This document shows positions 58,431 to 64,000 of a DNA stretch of 64,000 nt, one piece after another; position 1 is the first letter of the stretch; each line of letters starts with the position of its first letter. Source of the DNA: Anaerocolumna sp. (GTDB lineage: Bacteria; Bacillota; Clostridia; Lachnospirales; Lachnospiraceae). Made by a program: the position numbers and the translations under genes. The notes under the pieces were generated by a model. That model saw only the letters and a list, made by a program, of their open reading frames with translations, had not been told where the DNA came from and did not search any database. Location: assembly GCA_029239975.1 (NCBI GenBank), contig JARBTX010000001.1, positions 62,001 through 126,000 of the forward strand. Direction: 5' to 3'.

Positions 58431-58459
58431 ATTATATTACTCGGATATAAGATATGCAA
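58431..58459 (-). promoter_or_regulatory. Promoter of the suf operon
   Basis: Minus-strand -35 TTGCAT (58454-58459), 17-bp spacer and -10 TATAAT (58431-58436), 136 bp before sufC. No regulator palindrome of the IscR class is evident. Confidence 0.65.
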
Positions 58460-58528
58460 GTAGTTTTAGTATAAAATTCTAAAAATATGCAAATTATACT
58501 TACAAATAATACCTTAGGAGGAATTGTA

Positions 58529-60661
58529 ATGTCTGATAAAAATATCATTGAATCCTTTGAACGCAGCGCGAAAACCATGCGTGGGGATAATACTACTTTT
58601 GGTAGTAAACTAACAAATGAACACTCAAATGATCCAGGTACCCATACTGATATTCACAATCGTATACAAGTAGATTATAATATCATAGAAGGCTCTCCAA
58701 CTATGGAAGAAGTCCATGAATGGCAAAGAGAACATATTAAGAAAGATGATCAGTCAAAAGAAGGTTATCCTTTAAATGTAATAATTGATCCTGCTATGCG
58801 TGAAATGTATAAGGTTGTTCATGAAGCTGGTATGACTAATGTTTTTGATAGATTCAGTCAACAACAACCTATACAATGTAAGTTCTGTATTGAAGGATTA
58901 TCCTGTCAACTATGTGCAAATGGTCCATGTAGAATTAATGATAAAGTACCACGTGGTACTTGTGGTGTGGATGCACATACTATGGTTGCTAGAAACTTTG
59001 TATATCGTCATGTAACTATTGGTACTTCAGCTAATATTTTTCATTGTGAACAAGCTGCAAGAACTTTAAAGGCTGCTGGTGAACATCCTGAGAGTGGGTT
59101 AAAGATTAGGGATCCTGAGAAACTTAAAAAATATGCAGATATGGCAGGTTTAGATGCTAATCTTCCTATACCAGAGTTGGCTGTTCAATTTGCTAAGTGG
59201 GTAATGGATGATATACATCTTCCTTATTATGAACCTTCAAAAACAGTAGAAGCCTTTGCACCAACCAAAAGAAAAGAGTTATGGAATGAACTTGGCCTAT
59301 TCCCAGGTGGTGGTTATAGTGAAGTGGCTTTCGCTCAAACTCGATGCATGACTAATTTTAACTCTGATCCAGTTGATTTCTTATTAAACAGTGTTCGTTT
59401 AGGTGTTGCAAACGAATATCAAGGTCTATTTTTACTTGATATCATCCAAGAAATCCTTATGGGTACTCAAGAGATTGCGAAGAAACAACAAAACATGGGA
59501 CTACTGAAAGAAAATACAATCAATATAGTAACCAATGGTCATATGCCATTATTGGCTCATGTAGCCATTGATATGGCATCCACCAAAGAATGGCAAGATA
59601 AAGCAAAAGCTGCCGGTGCAGATGGCATTCAAATACTTGGACATGTTTGTGAAGGACAACAACTTATTAATTATGATGGTACACATAATCAAGAAGCATA
59701 TGGTGGTCAAGAAGGTGAATGGCTCTCACAAGAATATCTTCTTGCAACTGGTGTAGTGGATATGTTTATGTTCGACTACAATTGTACCGTTCCTACTATG
59801 CCTCTTTTTGCGAAACGATTTGGAACAAAATTATTAAGTACTCATCCAGTTATTAAATTGCAAGGAACAGAAACTCTTGATTTTATACCTGAAAAGATGC
59901 AAGAACAGGCAGCAAAAGCTCTTGATATGGCGATTGAAACATTCAAGAAAAGAAAATCAGAAAACCGTAAAACTTATATTCCACCTTATAAATCAGATTG
60001 TATGGTTGGTTTTAGTACCGAATCAGTTCGTAAAGCATTAGGTGGTACTTTTGATCCATTAATCGAACAAATAGTAAATGGTAATATACGTGGAATTGCA
60101 ACAATTGTTGGATGTACTACTGCAAGATTTGGGCAAGGTGGAAGTAATATATTTAGAATTACAAAAGGATTGATTAAAAATAATATTCTTGTATTATCTG
60201 GTGGATGTACTTCATCTGTAATGGAGTATACTGGATTAACAAATCCGAATGCTGCTGATGAATGTGGAGAAGGATTAAAGGCTGTATGTAAACAACTTGG
60301 AATTCCACCAGTATTATCTTATGGTGCTTGTGTAGATATCGGTAAAATGACTCATACAGCAAAAGAACTAGCAGATGCTCTGAATGTTGACACCAACAAA
60401 TTGCCATTAGTAATCGGAGCTCCTGAATATCTTGAACAAAAAGCAGTGGCTGATGCTTGTACTGCAGTTGCTCTTGGTTGGTTAGTTCACGTGGCTCCAG
60501 TTCCATCTATTACTGGTAGTGATGTAGTTGTTAAGACATTAACTGAAACTACTGAAACGTTAGGTTTGGGTAAGGTTGTTGTTGAATTAGATGCTGAAAA
60601 AACAATTCAGATATACGTTGATCATATTGAAAAGAAACGTAAAGAGTTAGGTCTAAACTAA
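58529..60661 (+). CDS. cooS: Nickel CO dehydrogenase catalytic subunit
   Basis: Reversibly oxidises CO to CO2 at a Ni-Fe-S C-cluster. 710 residues. The N-terminal cluster region reads CKFCIEGLSCQLCANGPC, then GTCG. Six C-cluster-type ligands occur with near-canonical spacing: His in NGHMP (about 337), Cys in HVCEGQQ (about 373), YNCTVP (about 417), VGCTTA (about 529), GGCTSS (about 559) and GACVDI (about 601), plus the acid-base Lys in LEQKAV (about 637). AGGAGG before ATG. No ACS or cooC gene is near; a ferredoxin and the suf operon are. Confidence 0.9.
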   Translation: MSDKNIIESFERSAKTMRGDNTTFGSKLTNEHSNDPGTHTDIHNRIQVDYNIIEGSPTMEEVHEWQREHIKKDDQSKEGYPLNVIIDPAMREMYKVVHEAGMTNVFDRFSQQQPIQCKFCIEGLSCQLCANGPCRINDKVPRGTCGVDAHTMVARNFVYRHVTIGTSANIFHCEQAARTLKAAGEHPESGLKIRDPEKLKKYADMAGLDANLPIPELAVQFAKWVMDDIHLPYYEPSKTVEAFAPTKRKELWNELGLFPGGGYSEVAFAQTRCMTNFNSDPVDFLLNSVRLGVANEYQGLFLLDIIQEILMGTQEIAKKQQNMGLLKENTINIVTNGHMPLLAHVAIDMASTKEWQDKAKAAGADGIQILGHVCEGQQLINYDGTHNQEAYGGQEGEWLSQEYLLATGVVDMFMFDYNCTVPTMPLFAKRFGTKLLSTHPVIKLQGTETLDFIPEKMQEQAAKALDMAIETFKKRKSENRKTYIPPYKSDCMVGFSTESVRKALGGTFDPLIEQIVNGNIRGIATIVGCTTARFGQGGSNIFRITKGLIKNNILVLSGGCTSSVMEYTGLTNPNAADECGEGLKAVCKQLGIPPVLSYGACVDIGKMTHTAKELADALNVDTNKLPLVIGAPEYLEQKAVADACTAVALGWLVHVAPVPSITGSDVVVKTLTETTETLGLGKVVVELDAEKTIQIYVDHIEKKRKELGLN

Positions 60662-60666
60662 GATCA

Positions 60667-60710
60667 AAAAAAGCATCTCATATGTTCATTACATATTGAG
60701 ATGCTTTATA
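60667..60710 (+). terminator. Terminator of cooS
   Basis: Hairpin AAAGCATCTCA/TGAGATGCTTT with an AT-rich loop, 6 bp after the stop; the T-tract after it is weak (TATAATTTAT). Confidence 0.75.
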
Positions 60711-60726
60711 ATTTATAACTAATACT

Positions 60727-60756
60727 AAAAAAAGGGGCTGTTACTGACAGTCCCTT
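60727..60756 (-). terminator. Terminator of the 130-residue membrane protein gene
   Basis: Hairpin AAGGGACTGT/ACAGCCCCTT followed on the minus strand by a T-run (TTTTTTT). Confidence 0.85.
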
Positions 60757-60781
60757 AATTAAGAATTGTATTCTATTTAAA

Positions 60782-61174
60782 TTAAACACGATTTCGTGTT
60801 TTAAATTTTTTATAAATGTATACGATTAGTTGAATAATCAATCCAGCTGCTAGCCCAAATATTTCCCAAGTAAATAGTGAAATTATTCCCGCCAAATCAG
60901 CCCATCCATTCATACCATCCAAAAAGGCTCCATACATATATAAAAATCCTATTATGACACCAGATAAAAAACATGTAAATGCTATCTTAAACTGTAGTAA
61001 TAACAATATAGTGGCAATTCCACCTAATATAACGGATTGTACAATATAAGCTACTATATTTTTAAATAGAATTTCATCTAATAATATAAATCGAACCCCT
61101 AAAAAAAGTAGTGCAAAAGAAATTAAAGCTACGATTACACCTACTAAAAAACATTTCTTTCTAGATAATTTCAT
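60782..61174 (-). CDS. Small membrane protein, four predicted segments
   Basis: A 130-residue very hydrophobic protein, with segments at about 9-28, 38-60, 63-85 and 97-122, and a basic C-terminus (YKKFKTRNRV). ATG 61174 has AAGG 8 bases upstream; a TTG just before it is a less likely start. I do not recognise a family. Two very small hydrophilic genes lie just upstream on the same strand. Confidence 0.65.
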   Translation of the reverse strand: MKLSRKKCFLVGVIVALISFALLFLGVRFILLDEILFKNIVAYIVQSVILGGIATILLLLQFKIAFTCFLSGVIIGFLYMYGAFLDGMNGWADLAGIISLFTWEIFGLAAGLIIQLIVYIYKKFKTRNRV

Positions 61175-61192
61175 CAAATAAACCTTCTTTGT

Positions 61193-61363
61193 CTACCATT
61201 TTCCATCGAAATTGATAGGATTTGCTTTTTCATGACCAGCTTTCGCTTTACCTTGTATTTCAGGAACAGGCTTTGCATCATTTTTTACTTTGTGAATTCC
61301 AGGGTGTTCCATTGTACCATGTGGTTCACTAGGATCTGGTCTTCTCATACCTTTCTTAGCCAT
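61193..61363 (-). CDS. Small basic protein, 56 residues
   Basis: ATG 61363 with GGAGGGT upstream opens 56 codons: MAKKGMRRPDPSEPHGTMEH at the N-terminus, ending NFDGKW. It is rich in Lys, Pro, Gly and His with no hydrophobic core, so likely disordered or nucleic-acid binding. It lies 14 bp after the small gene at 61377 and 18 bp before the membrane protein. The strong ribosome site is the main support; family unknown. Confidence 0.68.
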   Translation of the reverse strand: MAKKGMRRPDPSEPHGTMEHPGIHKVKNDAKPVPEIQGKAKAGHEKANPINFDGKW

Positions 61364-61376
61364 AATACCCTCCTAG

Positions 61377-61511
61377 TTAAACGTCATTGTTTTTTATAGA
61401 TTGTCTCTTAGCATTTTTATTTTTATTTTGGTTTTCTCTAGTTAATGGAGTCTGTCCATTTGCTTTTTCATCGCGAACACCCTTTTTATCAGGTTGACTA
61501 TCTTTTGGCAT
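61377..61511 (-). CDS. Small hydrophilic protein, 44 residues
   Basis: ATG 61511 follows GAGGTGAT and opens 44 codons: MPKDSQPDKKGVRDEKANGQ, ending SIKNNDV. Mostly charged and polar residues, no Cys, no hydrophobic segment. It is the first of a run of three minus-strand genes (44, 56 and 130 residues). Its composition resembles the 45-residue protein at 47558, though the sequences do not align. Function unknown. Confidence 0.62.
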   Translation of the reverse strand: MPKDSQPDKKGVRDEKANGQTPLTRENQNKNKNAKRQSIKNNDV

Positions 61512-61610
61512 ATTAATCACCTCACAAATTTAATGTCTACATAATTCATTAATAAGTATGTTTCATTTCGTGAATCAATATGCGAAGATTACATGGTAAT
61601 TTATTCTTAT

Positions 61611-63311
61611 CTATTCCCCTCTTAAACTCTCAAAGGTTCGATAGATGTCTATCATTCCATAACCCCATTCTCTGTTTGGATAAGTAATGTTGGGTAATCT
61701 TTTTACACCGCGTATTAAAAATTTTTTTACTTCTAAAGTATCCATATAAATATAATTACCTCGTACAATTCCCCATTCTAATAACATTGCAGCCACACCA
61801 GTTACTTCTGCAGCTGACATACTTGTTCCGGAAAACGTGCTAAATACTCCATTTAAAGTCGGACCATAAACTTCCACTCCTGGGGCAGCTAAATCAGGTT
61901 TTATAATGTTTTCTCTACTATATCCTCTACTTGCATTTCGATATATACTTTGGTTTCTATGATCGTAAGCAGTTATAGTAATTGGTAACATACCATTACC
62001 TGGGTTCGTTATTGTTGTATCTGGATTAGGTCTAACAAAATATGTCTCTTCAGAAATAAAACCTCTCATTGGCAACCAGATATGAAATCCAGTATTGATA
62101 TCTCCTTTTCCATACACACGAAACTTCCAAACACCTGGTGCTGGATTTTTAAAACGACAAAATATCAATTGATCTCCTGTTTGAGCTTCCACTAAGAGAT
62201 AATCTATTAATAAAACAGTATTTTCAAATAAGAAACGGATTTCTCTATTTTCGGCTAATCTAGCAGGTATTCGTGGTATATATTCTCCAGAAGGTGACAC
62301 TATATCAATAGAATAAATACCTGGAGCTTGACCCCATATTTCCATGGTAAATCCATATTCATTTTGACCTACTTTTAATTCAACCGTATCATAACCTGTT
62401 ATTTGATCTACTCTACCAAAATAATGATGACCTGTATTTCCTTCATTCCCAGCCGAAATAACAATAGCAATTCCCATACGTTCTGCTATTCCGCTAATTA
62501 AAAGGTCTAAATAATTTCTCCCATCATGCGCACCTTGATTGGTACCTAAACCAATACAGATAGCTATTGGCTTCCTTAGCTTTCTTGCAGTATTAAACAA
62601 ATACTGAATAGCAAACATAATGTCGTTTTCTTGGTAACATTGTACATGCTGCGGTACGCACAAATATTCCTTTAAATTAAGCTTTGCCGATTTTAACTTA
62701 ACAATAACAAATTGTGACTCTGGTGCAACACCCACGAAATCTGCATCTGCAATCGCGGAACCACCTGCTAACCCTGCTAAGGTCGTACCGTGCCCAATTT
62801 CATCAATAGAAGGTACTACACTAAATGGATTATCACTTAATAAAGCTTGATTAATTTCATCTGTGGTATATTGTTCTCCATAATAAAATATTTCATCTGA
62901 TGCGTTTAAATTCACAATGGATTGATCCCAGATTGACACAATCCTTGTTGTTCCATCTGTATTTTTAAAAACTGAGTTTGTATAGTCTATTCCTGTGTCG
63001 ATAAATCCTAACAAAACACCTTCTCCCCTTAATGAAAGAGCTACTGTGCTTTGTAATTTTTTAACTCCCATCTCTTCCAAATTCTGAGTATCTGTTAAAC
63101 CAAATAATTTTGGAACTACAGAATACCCAGTTTCATATAGTAAATTTCGAGTAGTTCTACTAATATCAAAATATATAACTGCATGCCTTTGATCAATAAA
63201 ATTAATCGTATCATTCTCGAATTCTTTTAACCGCTCTGTAATTGTTTCATAATCTATAATGAAATCAGCATAGTTTTCACTAATAATTTTTAACCTACCC
63301 TCTTCATCCAT
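61611..63311 (-). CDS. S8 family serine protease, Csp-like
   Basis: A 566-residue subtilisin-family protease. Catalytic triad Asp in GFIDTGIDYT (about 105), His in EIGHGTTLAG (about 174) and Ser in SGTSMSAAEVTG (about 497), with the oxyanion Asn in SAGNEGNTGHH. A jelly-roll-like insertion (about 310-410) separates His and Ser, as in the clostridial CspA/B/C spore-germination proteases. All three triad residues are present, unlike the CspC/CspA pseudoproteases. There is no signal peptide; that the N-terminal 80 residues are a prodomain is inferred. Confidence 0.9.
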   Translation of the reverse strand: MDEEGRLKIISENYADFIIDYETITERLKEFENDTINFIDQRHAVIYFDISRTTRNLLYETGYSVVPKLFGLTDTQNLEEMGVKKLQSTVALSLRGEGVLLGFIDTGIDYTNSVFKNTDGTTRIVSIWDQSIVNLNASDEIFYYGEQYTTDEINQALLSDNPFSVVPSIDEIGHGTTLAGLAGGSAIADADFVGVAPESQFVIVKLKSAKLNLKEYLCVPQHVQCYQENDIMFAIQYLFNTARKLRKPIAICIGLGTNQGAHDGRNYLDLLISGIAERMGIAIVISAGNEGNTGHHYFGRVDQITGYDTVELKVGQNEYGFTMEIWGQAPGIYSIDIVSPSGEYIPRIPARLAENREIRFLFENTVLLIDYLLVEAQTGDQLIFCRFKNPAPGVWKFRVYGKGDINTGFHIWLPMRGFISEETYFVRPNPDTTITNPGNGMLPITITAYDHRNQSIYRNASRGYSRENIIKPDLAAPGVEVYGPTLNGVFSTFSGTSMSAAEVTGVAAMLLEWGIVRGNYIYMDTLEVKKFLIRGVKRLPNITYPNREWGYGMIDIYRTFESLRGE

Positions 63312-63406
63312 AAATTTATTCTTTCTCTCAAAACGGTCTTATTATTATTTATATGTAAATCTTAATTCTATATTCATGAAAAAAGGTTCCGTAAAGTAGT
63401 AAAAAA

Positions 63407-63590
63407 GCGATTCAAACCTATCATGCTCCTCTACTTCATAAAAGTATTATAGGATCTATAATACAATGTAAGAGTGCGATTTAAACCAATCATGCTCCTT
63501 TAATTTCATAAAAAGTAAAAAGGATCTAAAATAAAATATAAAGTGCAATTTAAACCAATCATGTTCCTTTAACTCAAAAAAAGTAAAAAA
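63407..63590. repeat. 69-bp tandem repeats near the S8 protease gene
   Basis: Units begin at 63407, 63476 and 63545 (GCGATTTAAACCAATCATG with variants), each about 69 bp, the third partial. Unit 2 differs from unit 1 at roughly a quarter of positions, and unit 3 is closest to unit 2. The 63312-63699 gap holds only this array and a terminator. Confidence 0.78.
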
Positions 63591-63636
63591 ACACTATGAA
63601 AACAAGTTATGTATATGTTTTCACAGTGCATTTTTA
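63585..63636 (-). terminator. Terminator of the gene at the right edge
   Basis: Hairpin CACTGTGAAAACA/TGTTTTCATAGTG followed on the minus strand by TTTTTTTAC, about 65 bp after the partial gene. Confidence 0.78.
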
Positions 63637-63699
63637 TTTCATAATCTAATTTTATTTAGATTTTATTTACTCTATTAAAAACTAAATAATACTTTAAAA

Positions 63700-64000
63700 T
63701 TAATATCTCATAGGAAGAATATCATTGTAATCATCTAAAGAACCATCTCTTAAGAAGCATTCAATAATTTTTTTACCAACTGGATCTAGTTCATCTGTAT
63801 TAAATTTAATAAGTTCTGCTTTAAAGAAATCTGTTAAGATTTCAGCGCCTTTATCATAACCTTCAATACCTACTTCTGATTGCATTTCTGGTTGTAAGAA
63901 TGCTTTTCTAATGTAATGTCCTTCAATTTTTAAAGAATCAAAACTATAACCAAGTAATTTACAACGTGACTCTATTAAATGTTCTGGTTTAAATTTAGCG
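63700..64000 (-). CDS. Partial protein of unknown family, C-terminus
   Basis: The frame is open from the right edge of the window to the stop at 63700, giving the last 99 residues; an internal ATG at 63885 would give only 61, but the frame continues with coding character upstream (KFKPEHLIESRCKLLGYSFD). The region is mixed alpha-helical and acidic, ending DDYNDILPMRY. I do not recognise the family. A terminator follows. Confidence 0.75.
   Translation of the reverse strand, partial: AKFKPEHLIESRCKLLGYSFDSLKIEGHYIRKAFLQPEMQSEVGIEGYDKGAEILTDFFKAELIKFNTDELDPVGKKIIECFLRDGSLDDYNDILPMRY

Noticed and set aside
58296-58528. An IscR- or Rrf2-type operator in the suf-cooS divergent region
   Set aside because: No convincing palindrome of that class could be found; only the promoter is reported.

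Overview
The window is low-GC Firmicutes DNA, most likely from a Lachnospiraceae (Clostridium cluster XIVa) anaerobe of the Lachnoclostridium/Clostridium phytofermentans type. This is inferred from gene content and style: AGGAGG ribosome sites, oxygen-sensitive [4Fe-4S] serine dehydratase, [FeFe] hydrogenase and nickel CO dehydrogenase, SUF Fe-S assembly, a GH51 arabinofuranosidase, sporulation-type proteins and many rho-independent terminators. No rRNA, tRNA, CRISPR array, prophage or transposase was seen. Most genes lie on the minus strand.

Layout. 0-4.5 kb: end of an unknown Lys-rich gene, a chemoreceptor and argS. 4.5-6.3 kb: a plus-strand MarR/DUF6544 pair behind an operator-laden promoter and a repeat array. 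6.3-10.1 kb: a GerMN lipoprotein and a PadR-HAAS-DUF4097-PspC envelope-stress-like operon. 10.4-12.1 kb: L-serine dehydratase sdaAB-sdaAA. 12.5-17.5 kb: Leloir operon (ArsR-type regulator, galK, galE, galT). 17.7-19.2 kb: arabinofuranosidase. 19.7-27.7 kb: complete glycine cleavage set (gcvT-gcvH-gcvPA-gcvPB, lplA, lpdA) behind a tandem glycine riboswitch. 27.8-30.5 kb: T-box controlled ilvB-ilvN. 30.8-35.8 kb: YkgJ Cys-cluster protein, gdhA, a CwlC-like amidase with a QPM-repeat linker, a GNAT enzyme and a small lipoprotein. 36-38.4 kb: LysO transporter split in two genes, and pyruvate kinase. 38.8-42.7 kb: Na/Pi cotransporter, response regulator, histidine kinase. 42.8-47.3 kb: two tandem arylsulfotransferase-like proteins. 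47.5-52.6 kb: small proteins, an HD hydrolase, a four-module CoA-disulfide-reductase/rhodanese/TusA/DsrE protein and an [FeFe] hydrogenase, with a divergent ferredoxin. 53.3-58.5 kb: sufCBDSU. 58.5-60.7 kb: divergent CO dehydrogenase. 60.8-64 kb: a membrane protein, two tiny hydrophilic proteins, a Csp-like S8 protease and the end of an unknown gene.

How it fits together. The amino-acid genes form a glycine/serine/branched-chain/glutamate set: glycine switches on its own breakdown through the riboswitch, serine is deaminated to pyruvate, and acetolactate synthase is read through a T-box whose specifier looks like a valine codon. The Leloir operon and the arabinofuranosidase suit growth on plant polysaccharide. 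The SUF operon would supply the many Fe-S enzymes nearby, including the CODH, hydrogenase, ferredoxin and serine dehydratase.

Most notable non-coding signals: (i) two copies, 18 kb apart, of a ~150-bp intergenic element with terminal inverted repeats, a long hairpin whose distal stem changes compensatorily, and a conserved apical core; (ii) a shared leader motif just upstream of lpdA and sufB, with a weaker relative before an arylsulfotransferase gene; (iii) clean palindromic operators for the MarR, PadR and ArsR-type regulators; (iv) several local tandem-repeat arrays. Three small genes below 60 codons are also reported. All calls come from reading the sequence alone; no database search was run.
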